A stretch of 64,000 bases of DNA from Chryseobacterium turcicum (GCF_021010565.1 NZ_JAJNAY010000001.1:124001-188000); one strand, 5' to 3'. Counted from the stretch's first letter, positions 53,063 through 62,633 are shown. Notes: a model not told the origin generated them from the letters alone. A program made the numbers and translations.

Positions 53063-54400
53063 TTACAAAGTTAGCGGAATCCCTGAATAGAACCTCAATA
53101 ATTTAAGACTGAAAAGATAATTAAATTTTGCCTGTTCCACAGAACCTTGCGCATTGGCATAATTGTTTCGGGCAATATTCAAATCATAAATTGTCGTACG
53201 GCCTGCTGTGTAACTTTTGTCTGCAAAATCCATCGCCAACTTGGTGCTTTTTGCAGCTTCTTCTGCCGCAAGATATATTTCATAGTTAGCATCTGCATCA
53301 AACTGAGCTTGCTGTACACTTTGTCTTAACGTTTGTTTTTGTTGGTCTAAGGTAGTTTTAGCAATATTTTCATTAATTTTTGACTGCTCTACCTGAAGTT
53401 TTGTAATCCCTTTATTGAAAATCGGGATATTTAGACTCACTCCACCTTGTTGCCCAAAGTTATCCTTGTACTGCTGGAAAAAACCAGGCTCTTTTGCGGC
53501 ATTTCCAAATTCATCATACCTTTTATTCAATAAATTCCTATAAAAAGTTCCAACTCCTACACTCGCAGTAAGGGTTGGCCAGAAAGACGTTTTGGTGACT
53601 TCTGTCTGAGCTTCCGCCGATTTTATTCTTATTTGCGCAGCTTTTATCTGTGGTTGACTTTCGTAAGCGATATTTAGCACATCATCTACAGAAATTAACT
53701 GAGGAGTCAATTTATCCTCAACTTCCACATCTTCCACGTCAAAATCTTTGTAATCTTTTAACTGAAGTAACTGTGCCAAAGCAAACAAACTTCTTCCAAC
53801 ATTAATTTCTGCCGTTTTTAAATTTTGCTTTTCTCTTGCCCAAGCTGCTTCTGCTTCCGCCATAATCGTTTGAGCCGTAGTTCCTACTTCAGTCGTTATT
53901 TTTGCTCTGTCATACTGCTTTTTTGCATTTTCTGTGGCACTTTGAGAAATTTTCACAATTTCCTTGTTCAGTAAAGTCGTTAAATATTGCTGAGCAATCT
54001 GAAGCGAGATATCATTTTTAATGTTTTCAATATCATACTGACTTGCTTCTACATCAAACTGAGATTTTCTGATTGTTTTTTCAAGCCTTCCATTATTGTA
54101 AATTAAAATATCAGCTCCAATGTTTGCCGAATTACTGAATTGATCGTTTCGGATACTTGTCGTTCCTAAAGAAGCTTGTCCGAAACTCACATTATTTCCC
54201 ATGCTTGCGCTTACAGAAGGAAGATAGTTTTTTTGAGAAATTTTAAGATTAGAATCCTGAATCTGTTTTGAATATTCATTCTGTATCACCTGAAGATTGT
54301 GCTTTACCGCATAGTCTACACATTCACGCAAAGACCATTTCTGCTGAGCATTTAATCCCGCAAAGGCTAATCCCAAAACAATCGTCAAAACTTTTTTCAT
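53063..54400 (-). CDS. TolC family outer-membrane efflux protein
   Basis: A 445-aa exported protein with a signal peptide (VLTIVLGLAFAGLNAQ). Two OEP repeats follow with long coiled-coil stretches and conserved N-terminal WSLRECVDYAVKHN and a late DFADKSYTAGRTTIYDLNIARNNYANAQ. It forms the trimeric outer-membrane tunnel of tripartite pumps. The adaptor and pump are not adjacent: sprT-like and mannose genes follow instead. Confidence 0.93.
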   Translation of the reverse strand: MKKVLTIVLGLAFAGLNAQQKWSLRECVDYAVKHNLQVIQNEYSKQIQDSNLKISQKNYLPSVSASMGNNVSFGQASLGTTSIRNDQFSNSANIGADILIYNNGRLEKTIRKSQFDVEASQYDIENIKNDISLQIAQQYLTTLLNKEIVKISQSATENAKKQYDRAKITTEVGTTAQTIMAEAEAAWAREKQNLKTAEINVGRSLFALAQLLQLKDYKDFDVEDVEVEDKLTPQLISVDDVLNIAYESQPQIKAAQIRIKSAEAQTEVTKTSFWPTLTASVGVGTFYRNLLNKRYDEFGNAAKEPGFFQQYKDNFGQQGGVSLNIPIFNKGITKLQVEQSKINENIAKTTLDQQKQTLRQSVQQAQFDADANYEIYLAAEEAAKSTKLAMDFADKSYTAGRTTIYDLNIARNNYANAQGSVEQAKFNYLFSLKLLRFYSGIPLTL

Positions 54401-54583
54401 AAGGAAATATTTTATTTTTTTTCAAATGGAGTAGCTATCTTTAAGAGCATTTTTCTACGAGAAAGTCTTTAAACAACGATTCCTTGGTTGGCTTTTTTAG
54501 CATTAGACGCTAAGATTACAAAAAAGTTACAGATTTAGAAAATTATTGTTTCATTTTAATGAAAGTTTTGAGAATTTTGTACC

Positions 54584-55828
54584 ATGACAAACGCACAATA
54601 TCAGGAAGCCGTAGAATGGCTTTTCGTTCAGGCGCCAAACTATCAAATAGATGGAGAGAAAGCGTACAAACCCGGACTTGAAAATATAACAAGACTCTGC
54701 GCTTTTTTTGATAATCCACAAGATAAAATAAAATGCATTCATATTGGCGGAACCAACGGAAAAGGGTCTACCAGCAACATGTTGTCTTCTGTTCTTCAGG
54801 AAGCAGGCTACAAAACTGGTTTGTACAATTCGCCACATCTTATTGACTTTACAGAACGTATAAAAGTTGACGGTAAAAACTGTGACAGAGAATTTGTCTA
54901 CGATTTTATTTTAAAACTACAAAAACTTCCGGAAGATATCCTCCCTTCTTTTTTTGAATTTACGACCATTATGGCATTTGAATATTTTGCTCAGCAAAAA
55001 GTTGACTTTGCGATTATTGAAGTTGGTTTGGGCGGAAGATTAGATTCAACTAATATTATTAAACCTCTGATTACGGCAATTACGAATGTGCAACTCGACC
55101 ATCAGAATATTCTTGGAGACACCATTGAAGAAATTGCCTATGAAAAAGCAGGAATTATAAAAGCTGACACCCCAATAGTTTTTGGAGACGATAATGAAAC
55201 AGTAAAAAACATCATTAAAATCAAAGCAGCTAAAGAAAACGCTCCGTTTATTGATGCTACTTTATTAAAAACCGAGCTAAAATCTGATTTGAAAGGTAAC
55301 TATCAAAATAAAAACATTAAAGTCGTTGTAGGCTTAATTGAAGGATTGAGAAAACTAAACTACCCTATCTCAGATGAAAATATTGAAAACGGACTTTTAA
55401 CCGTTCATCAAAACACCGGATTTATCGGTCGTTGGTTTGAATTTTCCCAAAATCCTTTGACTATTTGCGATACAGGACACAATCAGGCCGGTTTAGAGTC
55501 TGTTTTTGAGCAGTTAAATTCTATTGAAAAACACAAGCATATCGTTTTAGGTTTTGTGAATGACAAAAAAATAGATGATGTAATGACTCTACTTCCTGAA
55601 AATTCTAAATTTTATTTTGCAAAACCATCCATCAACAGAGGAAGACATCCTAAAGATTATGAAGATTTGTTGATTGACGCAAAAATTTTTTATAAAATTT
55701 TTGATTCGGTACAAGAAGCCTATCTTTCTGCAAAACAACAATGTACAAAAGAAGAAATGATTTTTATTGGTGGAAGCAACTTTGTTGTTGGAGATTTTTT
55801 AGAAAAAAATTTGGAGAATTGCGAATAA
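54584..55828 (+). CDS. folC: Folylpolyglutamate synthase / dihydrofolate synthase
   Basis: A 414-aa Mur-ligase-type enzyme adding glutamate to folates. The P-loop is HIGGTNGKGSTSNMLSSVL (about 48-66), with EVGLGGRLDSTNIIKP and TAITNVQLDHQNILGDTIEEIAYEKAGIIK. The C-terminal domain has CDTGHNQAGLESVF. Length is normal. It is divergent from tolC; its 3' end overlaps the promoter of the tRNA-Val pair. Confidence 0.96.
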   Translation: MTNAQYQEAVEWLFVQAPNYQIDGEKAYKPGLENITRLCAFFDNPQDKIKCIHIGGTNGKGSTSNMLSSVLQEAGYKTGLYNSPHLIDFTERIKVDGKNCDREFVYDFILKLQKLPEDILPSFFEFTTIMAFEYFAQQKVDFAIIEVGLGGRLDSTNIIKPLITAITNVQLDHQNILGDTIEEIAYEKAGIIKADTPIVFGDDNETVKNIIKIKAAKENAPFIDATLLKTELKSDLKGNYQNKNIKVVVGLIEGLRKLNYPISDENIENGLLTVHQNTGFIGRWFEFSQNPLTICDTGHNQAGLESVFEQLNSIEKHKHIVLGFVNDKKIDDVMTLLPENSKFYFAKPSINRGRHPKDYEDLLIDAKIFYKIFDSVQEAYLSAKQQCTKEEMIFIGGSNFVVGDFLEKNLENCE

Positions 55829-55840
55829 GTCGTATATTTG
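55810..55840 (+). promoter_or_regulatory. Consensus Bacteroidota promoter for the tRNA-Val pair
   Basis: TTTG at 55810-55813, a 19-base spacer and TATATTTG at 55833-55840: both boxes and the spacing fit the consensus. The -33 box lies in the last codons of folC; the first tRNA starts 30 bp downstream. Confidence 0.8.
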
Positions 55841-55870
55841 CACCACTCTAAACAACGATAACGTTGCAAG

Positions 55871-55945
55871 GGGCGATTAGCTCAGTTGGTTCAGAGCATC
55901 TGGTTTACACCCAGAGGGTCGGGGGTTCGAATCCCTCATCGCCCA
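55871..55945 (+). tRNA. tRNA-Val(UAC), copy 1
   Basis: A 75-nt cloverleaf: acceptor GGGCGAT pairs with ATCGCCC, D stem GCTC/GAGC, anticodon stem TCTGG/CCAGA with loop TTTACAC giving anticodon TAC (Val), T arm GGGGG-TTCGAAT-CCCTC, discriminator A. CCA is not encoded. Confidence 0.96.
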
Positions 55946-55975
55946 CAAAGGTTCCTAAAACCTTTAAAAAATTTA

Positions 55976-56050
55976 GGGCTCTTAGCTCAGTTGGTTCAGA
56001 GCATCTGGTTTACACCCAGAGGGTCGGGGGTTCGAATCCCTCAGGGCCCA
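55976..56050 (+). tRNA. tRNA-Val(UAC), copy 2
   Basis: A 75-nt cloverleaf identical to copy 1 in D, anticodon and T arms but with a different acceptor stem: GGGCTCT pairs with AGGGCCC (one G-U). Anticodon TAC, discriminator A, CCA not encoded. Confidence 0.96.
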
Positions 56051-56051
56051 C

Positions 56052-56082
56052 AAAAACTCTCAGATTTTTCTGAGAGTTTTTT
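56052..56082. terminator. Bidirectional terminator after the tRNA pair
   Basis: AAAAACTCTCAGA (56052-56064) pairs perfectly with TCTGAGAGTTTTT (56069-56081) around TTTT. It faces both the tRNA transcript and the convergent glycosyltransferase gene. Confidence 0.92.
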
Positions 56083-56091
56083 ATTTTACTA

Positions 56092-56979
56092 TTATCTCAT
56101 TTTTTGCAGAAGCAAAGTCAGTTTGTAAATATCTAAATATTTTACATTCGGATTCTCAGACAGTAAATTTTTGAGAATTATCTTTTTAACTAATCCTTTA
56201 TATAAAAAAATAAAAAGTTTAGAAAAACCAAGATTCTTTATTTTTCTTGCCATCCTCAACACTTTAATATCCTTAATATAATTTTCATTTTCCACGAGTT
56301 GAGAAAGCTGAAACAAAGAATTCATAGCAGTTTCTGTTTTAGATAAGAAAACCTCATTGGGAGTATCGTCAACATGAATTACAGGATTGTTTATTGCTGA
56401 AAATTTTACATGATTCAGTTCCATTTTTTTGGCAAAAACATAATCTTCGTAACCATAATTGGCTAAAGTTTCATCAAATTGAAATTTTATAAAAGTATCT
56501 CTCTGAATAATAAAATTGACTGTTTTAAAAACAGAAAAATCTGAGGTTCGGTCACCAGAAAAAATTTCTCTTTCTACAGAATATTTGTTTCGTAACGTTT
56601 TTGAATAAGCAGAATCTATTTTGAAATTACCGTAAATAACTTCTACTCCCCTATTCTGCTCTATTTCCTGTAAATAATTTTTAAGAAAATCAGTGGTATC
56701 GATTTTAGCATCACAGTCCAAAAAAAGCAGATAATCTCCTTTTGTATGCTTTAAAAATAAATTTCTAATCTTAGATCTTCCAATATTTTTATCGAGGAAA
56801 ATAAACTGATTTGCGTAAACTGAAGCTTCTTTGTAGATTTCATTGAAATGATTGTCTGAAGCATCATCAATAAGGATAATTTCGGCTTCTATTTGATGCG
56901 TTTGAATTTCTTTTCGAAGAGCAGCAACCAGATTCCTTATATCAAAATTATAAACCGGAATACACACAGAAATCTTCAT
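56092..56979 (-). CDS. GT2 family glycosyltransferase
   Basis: A 295-aa GT-A enzyme with CIPVYNFDIRNLVAAL at the N-terminus, the acceptor-strand LIDDASDNHF, then LLFLDCDAKIDTTDF (DxD-like DCDAK) and FDETLANYGYEDYVFAKKM (ED motif). It adds a sugar to an envelope glycan. It lies 4 bp downstream of the GT9 gene. A hydrophobic-basic C-terminus suggests membrane association. Confidence 0.92.
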   Translation of the reverse strand: MKISVCIPVYNFDIRNLVAALRKEIQTHQIEAEIILIDDASDNHFNEIYKEASVYANQFIFLDKNIGRSKIRNLFLKHTKGDYLLFLDCDAKIDTTDFLKNYLQEIEQNRGVEVIYGNFKIDSAYSKTLRNKYSVEREIFSGDRTSDFSVFKTVNFIIQRDTFIKFQFDETLANYGYEDYVFAKKMELNHVKFSAINNPVIHVDDTPNEVFLSKTETAMNSLFQLSQLVENENYIKDIKVLRMARKIKNLGFSKLFIFLYKGLVKKIILKNLLSENPNVKYLDIYKLTLLLQKMR

Positions 56980-56983
56980 TCTG

Positions 56984-57949
56984 CTATATTTTTTCTATAA
57001 TCTGTTGCACATTAATTTCCTCCAGACACGCCCAATCGCCACGGTAACATTCTTTATCACCAAAAACCGAACAAGGCCTACACGTAAGGTCATTAATCTG
57101 AACAACATCATTTTCGCTTTGTCCGAAACCTAAAAATCCGGCATACGGATGAGTTGACCCCCAAACCGAAATACAACGAGTTCCTACAATACTGGCTAAA
57201 TGCATATTAGCTGAATCCATAGAAATCATTACTTCAAGTTGAGAAATCCTGTTCAGTTCTTCTGAAAGATTAAGTTTTCCTGCTAAACTTTGAGTATTTG
57301 GGATTTGTCTTTCCCAGCTTTCAAGAGTTTCGGTTTCTTTTTTTCCTCCTCCGAAAAAGTAAATGGTATGTTTTTCTGCTAAAATTTTTACAAGCTCAAA
57401 AGATTTTTCCAAAGGAAGCATTTTTCCTGTATGTTGAGCAAAAGGTGCAAAACCAATTCCCAATTTCTGAGTAAATTTTGGTCTTAACTGATGTGAAAGC
57501 TCAACCTTAAACCCCATGTCACGAAAAACATCCGCATAGCGTTCTACTGTTCTTTTAAGTTGAATTTTATCTAAATTCCAAATATCAGTCAGGTTTTCTT
57601 TTTCCTCTTTCCCTTTGTTGATTTTAAAAACCTTTAAACCTTTTCTTACATAAAATTTATTTAATATTTTAGAACGGATAACATCGTGTAAATCAGCAAT
57701 ATAATCTGGATTATAGCGCTTTAATAATTCTTTTCCCAATCGTCTTATTCCAAAAAAACCTTTATACTCATCAAGGTCAATCCCATGGAATATAACATTC
57801 GGAATATCAGCAAATAAGCTCTCAAAATTATTTCGTGAAACTATTACAATTTCAACGTCAGGGTTTTGTTCTAAAAACTCACGGAAAACAGGCACTGTCA
57901 TAGCGACATCACCAAAGGCGGAAAAACGGTATGCTAAAATTCTGGTCAC
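56984..57949 (-). CDS. GT9 family glycosyltransferase (heptosyltransferase-like)
   Basis: A 321-aa GT-B enzyme: ILAYRFSAFGDVAMTVPVFREF at the N-terminus, GIGFAPFAQHTGKMLPLEKSFELVKIL, and the donor-site MISMDSANMHLASIVGTRCISVWGSTHPYAGF. The start is a GTG at 57949, 2 bp from the sufE stop. The family transfers ADP-heptose or related sugars to lipopolysaccharide core. Confidence 0.92.
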   Translation of the reverse strand: MTRILAYRFSAFGDVAMTVPVFREFLEQNPDVEIVIVSRNNFESLFADIPNVIFHGIDLDEYKGFFGIRRLGKELLKRYNPDYIADLHDVIRSKILNKFYVRKGLKVFKINKGKEEKENLTDIWNLDKIQLKRTVERYADVFRDMGFKVELSHQLRPKFTQKLGIGFAPFAQHTGKMLPLEKSFELVKILAEKHTIYFFGGGKKETETLESWERQIPNTQSLAGKLNLSEELNRISQLEVMISMDSANMHLASIVGTRCISVWGSTHPYAGFLGFGQSENDVVQINDLTCRPCSVFGDKECYRGDWACLEEINVQQIIEKI

Positions 57950-57951
57950 AA

Positions 57952-58371
57952 CTAAGATTTCAGTTGATATGCGACTGCATAAAATTTAATTTGCTTTGTC
58001 ATCGCCATCAATCCATTAGCTCTGGAAGGCGACAAAAACTCTTGTAGCCCGATTTCAGAAATAAATTCAAAATCAGAATCCAGGATTTCTTGGGTAGAAT
58101 GACCGCTGTAGATGCTTACCAGTAAAGAAACGATTCCTTTTGGAAGAATTCCGTCTGAATCTGCATTGAAAAATAATTTTCCATCTTTAAATTCAGCATC
58201 AATCCACACCTTACTTTGACAACCTTTAATCAAATTTTCATCGATTTTTTTATCTTCTGAAAGTCCTTTCAGCTCTTTACCCAAATCTATGATATACTCA
58301 TATTTCTGCTCCCAATCTTCAAGAAAAGCAAATTCGTCGATTATTTCCTGCTGTTTTTCTTTAATAGTCAT
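57952..58371 (-). CDS. sufE: SufE cysteine desulfurase-enhancing protein
   Basis: A 139-aa protein accepting sulfur from SufS for Fe-S assembly. The persulfide cysteine lies in LIKGCQSKVWIDAEF, followed by the family stretch ADSDGILPKGIVSLLVSIYSGHST. The start is the ATG at 58371; a TTG at 58380 is less likely. It is in a run with GT9 and GT2 rather than with other suf genes. Confidence 0.95.
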   Translation of the reverse strand: MTIKEKQQEIIDEFAFLEDWEQKYEYIIDLGKELKGLSEDKKIDENLIKGCQSKVWIDAEFKDGKLFFNADSDGILPKGIVSLLVSIYSGHSTQEILDSDFEFISEIGLQEFLSPSRANGLMAMTKQIKFYAVAYQLKS

Positions 58372-58390
58372 TCTAAACAATTAATTTCCG

Positions 58391-58398
58391 CAAAGATA
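58391..58398 (-). promoter_or_regulatory. -7 element (TATCTTTG) for sufE
   Basis: TATCTTTG on the minus strand lies 20 bp before the sufE ATG. No convincing -33 box. Confidence 0.5.
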
Positions 58399-58482
58399 AC
58401 CAATTTTAAAAAGATGATTAAGCATGAAGATTTATTTGTAATGATTTTAAACGCCAAACTAAACCGATTTTTTTTAGCTTAA

Positions 58483-59589
58483 TCAAAGAAATTTTTGAGA
58501 TGCTTTTTCAAAAACCTCAAGCAATTTTACTTCTTCATTTTCCCAGCAAAGAATATTTGCCGATTTTTCAAGCTCATTTTGATAATTTTTTCTGCCTTTA
58601 TCTAAAACTTTTTGAATTGCCAAGGCTATACTTTTGGGTTGATGATTTTCAATAATCTCACCTACATCAAACTGTTTTTTAATATTCAACATTTCCGGAA
58701 GACCTGACATAATCAAAGGAACTCGCGCCTGAATACAATCTAAAACCTTATTTGGAAGTGAATAAAGGTAACTTTCGCCCCCATTTTCTTCAATACTCAT
58801 CCCAATATCTGCCGTAACCGTAATTTTTCTTAAATCTTCGGGCAATAATTTTCCTAAAAACTGAACTTTATTCTGAAGATTTTCTTTGATAACTAAATCT
58901 TCATATTCTTTTTTCATGGGGCCGTCGCCTGCAATTTTAAAAATAACATTTTCGAGATGATGCATCGCCAAAATAGCCTTATCAATTCCCCGAAAAGGGT
59001 TAAGCGCACCTTGATACAAAAGTATTTTTGGATTATTTTCTGGAATTTCTATTGAAAAATCAATTTTTCTTGGCGCATTCTGTACCACAACAGGCTCAAT
59101 TCCATATTTATTCTGAAACCAACTTGCATAACTTTTACTTGCCGTAATCATGAATTTTAAATTCGGAACAATTTTATTCTGAAGATAACGCCATAATTTC
59201 TGAGACATTTTTCCTTGAACAGCGGGCATTTCAGAGAAAATTTCATGACTGTCGAATACTAAAGGAATATTTAATTTTTTAGCTAAAAGATAATTGGGTA
59301 ATAAAGCATCCAAATCATTGGCAAGAAGAATCGTATGCTGATTTGCTTTTTCATAGAGTTGCCAATAAAGCAGCCAATTAAACTCAAAATAAGCAGTCTT
59401 TAAAGTTTTAGAAAGAATATTTATTCTCGAAAAAGGATAAGGACGTATCATTGCCTCTTTCCCACCCCAGTCGTTACCTATCAATTCAATTTCATAGCCA
59501 TTTTCATGAAGTGTTTTACAAACTTTTTCAATTCTTTGGTCGGTATAAAGGTTACTGAATGCAGAAATTAATATTTTTTTTCGAGTCAT
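58483..59589 (-). CDS. GT4 family glycosyltransferase
   Basis: A 368-aa GT-B glycosyltransferase: KKILISAFSNLYTDQRIEKVCKTLHENGYE at the start, LLANDLDALLPNYLLAK and DSHEIFSEMP in the acceptor half, and LYQGALNPFRGIDKAILAM plus the EENGGESYLYSLPNKVLDCIQARVPLI donor signature. The ATG at 59589 overlaps the upstream stop by one base (TAATG). The sugar is unknown. Confidence 0.92.
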   Translation of the reverse strand: MTRKKILISAFSNLYTDQRIEKVCKTLHENGYEIELIGNDWGGKEAMIRPYPFSRINILSKTLKTAYFEFNWLLYWQLYEKANQHTILLANDLDALLPNYLLAKKLNIPLVFDSHEIFSEMPAVQGKMSQKLWRYLQNKIVPNLKFMITASKSYASWFQNKYGIEPVVVQNAPRKIDFSIEIPENNPKILLYQGALNPFRGIDKAILAMHHLENVIFKIAGDGPMKKEYEDLVIKENLQNKVQFLGKLLPEDLRKITVTADIGMSIEENGGESYLYSLPNKVLDCIQARVPLIMSGLPEMLNIKKQFDVGEIIENHQPKSIALAIQKVLDKGRKNYQNELEKSANILCWENEEVKLLEVFEKASQKFL

Positions 59590-59813
59590 TATTTCTTTTT
59601 TGCAATCAGTAAATGATACACCTGCACAAAACAAATAATTCCGTTGGGAATAATAACCGGCCAGAGCATTCCGCTGAAAATTCCGTAGATAACAAAACAG
59701 AAGCAGCCAATAAAATTAACAATCCTAATTTTTCTTAAATCTTTAAGAATAAAACTCAAAACGATAAAAATTGAAGCGGCGTAACCAATGTATGTAGCAA
59801 TCTCAGTACTCAT
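59589..59813 (-). CDS. Small three-helix membrane protein (YgjV/SemiSWEET-like)
   Basis: A 74-aa protein with three predicted membrane segments (IGYAASIFIVLSFIL, VNFIGCFCFVIYGIF, IIPNGIICFVQVYHLL) and a basic tail. The layout resembles the YgjV or SemiSWEET-type triple-helix proteins, which are small sugar carriers. That resemblance is only topological. It is translationally coupled to the GT4 gene. Confidence 0.7.
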   Translation of the reverse strand: MSTEIATYIGYAASIFIVLSFILKDLRKIRIVNFIGCFCFVIYGIFSGMLWPVIIPNGIICFVQVYHLLIAKKK

Positions 59814-59832
59814 GAGGAAAATTTAATGATAA

Positions 59833-59840
59833 CAAACTTA
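59833..59840 (-). promoter_or_regulatory. -7 element (TAAGTTTG) for the small membrane protein-GT4 operon
   Basis: TAAGTTTG on the minus strand, 20 bp before the ATG at 59813. Confidence 0.5.
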
Positions 59841-59964
59841 GTCATTTTCAATAAGATAAAAAATATTTTTCTGCCATAAAGTCATTAATTGTTTTTTGGT
59901 AAAATATTTGTAATTTAGTTATTGAATATAAAGCAATTCTGCTTTTATTCTAATGAGATACATT

Positions 59965-62496
59965 ATGGATTATAAGTTTTCACAAGGTTTGAGCCAAGTG
60001 TTCAAGCAAAGCAAAAATGAAGCTAAGCGGCTGAAAAGTGAATTTCTTAATACAGAACATCTACTTTTAGGTATTATAAAAACAGAAAACTCTGCAAAAG
60101 AAATCCTTCAAGGGCTTAATGCCGATTTAACACAGATTAGAAGAAAAATTGAAACTCTAAATACAGCAAGTCTAAATCCTATTTCTGAGGAAGTTACCAA
60201 TATTTCATTCACCAAAATGGCAGATCATTCCATTAAGCGTGCAGAGTTAGAATGCAGACAATATAAAAGCAACGAGATCAATACCGTTCACTTGCTTTTG
60301 GGCATTTTATATAAATATGAGGATCCTACGTCAAGTATTTTGGGAGCTTACGACATTGACTATGAAGGAGTTTCAAGAGAATATCAAACAATGCTTAAAA
60401 ATTCGGGACAGACGCCTCAGAATTCAGCTTACGATGATGATGACGATAAAGAAGAATTTGAGCAGATGAGAAAACCTACAGGAAACTTGGGTTCTTCGAA
60501 AAGTAAAACTCCAACCTTAGATAATTTTGGTAGAGACCTTACTTCTTTGGCAAGAGACGGAAAGCTAGACCCTGTAATCGGTCGTGAGAAAGAGATTGAA
60601 AGAGTTTCTCAGATTTTATCAAGAAGAAAGAAAAACAATCCGTTGTTGATTGGTGAGCCTGGTGTTGGTAAATCTGCCATCGCTGAAGGTTTGGCTTTAA
60701 GAATTCAACAGAAGAAAGTTTCTAGAGTTCTTTTTGGTAAAAGAGTGATCACTTTAGATTTGGCAAGTTTAGTTGCCGGAACAAAATACCGTGGTCAATT
60801 TGAAGAGAGAATGAAAGCCATCATGACGGAACTTGAAAAAAACCGTGATGTCATTTTATTCATTGACGAGCTACACACCATTGTTGGTGCAGGAAGCTCT
60901 ACAGGAAGTTTAGATGCTTCGAATATGTTTAAACCGGCTTTAGCAAGAGGTGAAATTCAATGTATTGGTGCGACAACTCTTGATGAATACCGTCAGTATA
61001 TTGAAAAAGATGGCGCTTTAGAAAGAAGATTCCAAAAAGTAATGGTGGAGCCTACTTCTATTGATGAAACGATTCAGATTTTGAATCAAATCAAAGATAA
61101 ATATGAAGAGCACCATAATGTTGTCTACACTGAAGAAGCTATTTTGGCGTGTGTCAATCTGACAGCAAGATATATTACAGATCGTTTCTTACCAGATAAA
61201 GCGATTGATGCAATGGATGAAGCAGGATCTCGTGTTTACATCAAAAACATGAAAGTTCCTACTGCCATCATCGATTTTGAAAAGAAAATTGAAGACATCA
61301 AAGAATTAAAACAAAAAGCTGTAAAAGCTCAGGATTATCTGGAAGCAAGAAAGCTGAAAGATGAAGAAGAGCGTTTGCAAATGGAGCTTAATTCTGCTCA
61401 GGACCAATGGGATAAAGATGTAAAAGAGAAAAAAGAAATCGTATCTGAAGAAAGTGTTGCCGAAGTAGTTTCTATGATGAGCGGTGTTCCTGTAACGAAA
61501 GTTGGGAAAAACGAGCTTGATAAATTAGCCGGAATGGATGCCAATCTAAACGGAAAAGTTATCGGTCAGGAAGACGCTGTGAAAAAAGTAGTAAAAGCGA
61601 TCCAAAGAAACAGAGCCGGATTAAAAGATCCAAACAGACCTATTGGAACATTTATTTTCTTAGGAACAACAGGTGTTGGTAAAACGGAACTTGCAAAAGT
61701 AATGGCAAGAGAACTCTTTGATTCTGACGAAGCATTGATCAGAATTGATATGAGTGAATATATGGAGAAATTTGCTGTCTCAAGATTGGTTGGTGCGCCT
61801 CCAGGATACGTTGGTTACGAAGAAGGTGGTCAATTAACTGAAGCAGTAAGAAGAAAGCCTTATGCAGTTGTTCTTTTAGATGAGATTGAAAAAGCGCATC
61901 CTGATGTATTTAATATCTTGTTGCAAATCTTAGATGAAGGTCATGTAACGGACAGTTTAGGGAGAAAAATCGACTTTAGAAATACAATCATCATTCTTAC
62001 CTCAAACATCGGAACAAGAGATATTAAAGACTTTGGTGACGGTGTAGGTTTTGGAACGAATGCTAAGAAAACCAGTTCAGACTCAAGAACGAGAAGTACG
62101 ATTGAAAATGCACTTAAAAAAGCATTTGCTCCGGAATTCTTAAACAGAATTGATGATATTGTCATCTTCAACTCTCTTCAGAGAGCTGATATTTCTAAAA
62201 TTATCGACATCGAATTGGGTAAATTGTATTCTAGACTTGAAAAACTAGGTTATAAAGTAGATTTAACTACCGAGGCCAAAGATTTCATCTCTGAGAAAGG
62301 TTGGGACAAAGACTTTGGCGCAAGACCATTGAAGAGAGCTATCCAGAAGTATATTGAAGATTTATTGGCAGAAATGCTGGTTAACAAACAATTAACTGAA
62401 GGTGAAACAGTAACTTTAGATGTAAATGAAGCTAAAGATGCCTTAGAAGGAAAAACTTCAAAGCCCAAAAAACCGGCTGAGAAGTCACAATCTTAA
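59965..62496 (+). CDS. clpC: ATP-dependent Clp protease ATP-binding subunit ClpC
   Basis: An 843-aa Hsp100 unfoldase feeding ClpP. Two Clp-N repeats open it (FSQGLSQVFKQSKNEAKRL). Walker A of the first AAA+ is GEPGVGKS (about 230-237). A UVR segment (YLEARKLKDEEERLQMEL) marks ClpC rather than ClpA or ClpB. The second Walker A is GTTGVGKT (about 567-574). The ATG at 59965 is preferred because the conserved N-terminus is MDYKFS; an ATG at 59953 would add 4 aa. The tail is Lys/Pro-rich. Confidence 0.96.
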   Translation: MDYKFSQGLSQVFKQSKNEAKRLKSEFLNTEHLLLGIIKTENSAKEILQGLNADLTQIRRKIETLNTASLNPISEEVTNISFTKMADHSIKRAELECRQYKSNEINTVHLLLGILYKYEDPTSSILGAYDIDYEGVSREYQTMLKNSGQTPQNSAYDDDDDKEEFEQMRKPTGNLGSSKSKTPTLDNFGRDLTSLARDGKLDPVIGREKEIERVSQILSRRKKNNPLLIGEPGVGKSAIAEGLALRIQQKKVSRVLFGKRVITLDLASLVAGTKYRGQFEERMKAIMTELEKNRDVILFIDELHTIVGAGSSTGSLDASNMFKPALARGEIQCIGATTLDEYRQYIEKDGALERRFQKVMVEPTSIDETIQILNQIKDKYEEHHNVVYTEEAILACVNLTARYITDRFLPDKAIDAMDEAGSRVYIKNMKVPTAIIDFEKKIEDIKELKQKAVKAQDYLEARKLKDEEERLQMELNSAQDQWDKDVKEKKEIVSEESVAEVVSMMSGVPVTKVGKNELDKLAGMDANLNGKVIGQEDAVKKVVKAIQRNRAGLKDPNRPIGTFIFLGTTGVGKTELAKVMARELFDSDEALIRIDMSEYMEKFAVSRLVGAPPGYVGYEEGGQLTEAVRRKPYAVVLLDEIEKAHPDVFNILLQILDEGHVTDSLGRKIDFRNTIIILTSNIGTRDIKDFGDGVGFGTNAKKTSSDSRTRSTIENALKKAFAPEFLNRIDDIVIFNSLQRADISKIIDIELGKLYSRLEKLGYKVDLTTEAKDFISEKGWDKDFGARPLKRAIQKYIEDLLAEMLVNKQLTEGETVTLDVNEAKDALEGKTSKPKKPAEKSQS

Positions 62497-62518
62497 AATA
62501 ATTAACTTATTATAAATG

Positions 62519-62547
62519 AAAGCATTGGGAATTTCCCGGTGCTTTTT
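62519..62547 (+). terminator. Terminator after clpC
   Basis: AAAGCATTGGGA (62519-62530) pairs with TCCCGGTGCTTT (62534-62545) with two wobbles, followed by TT. Confidence 0.75.
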
Positions 62548-62587
62548 GTTTTTATAACAATTCATTATGATAATTCACAACTGTTTG

Positions 62588-62595
62588 TATATTTG
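62588..62595 (+). promoter_or_regulatory. -7 element (TATATTTG) for the WxTY-repeat gene
   Basis: TATATTTG matches TAnnTTTG 38 bp before the ATG at 62634. Confidence 0.5.
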
Positions 62596-62633
62596 TATAA
62601 ACCTTTAATAATCATAAAAATATAAAGTTGAAG

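Noticed and set aside
53066..53073. TAACTTTG on the minus strand just before the SprT-like gene
   Set aside because: It is formed by the last codons of tolC and lies only 5 bp from the ATG; sprT is more likely cotranscribed with tolC.
55864..56128. Open frames across the tRNA pair with a duplicated peptide
   Set aside because: The repeated peptide is simply the translation of two near-identical tRNA-Val genes.
59881..59964. AATATTTG as the clpC -7 element
   Set aside because: The first base departs from TAnnTTTG and no properly spaced -33 box is present, so it was not listed.
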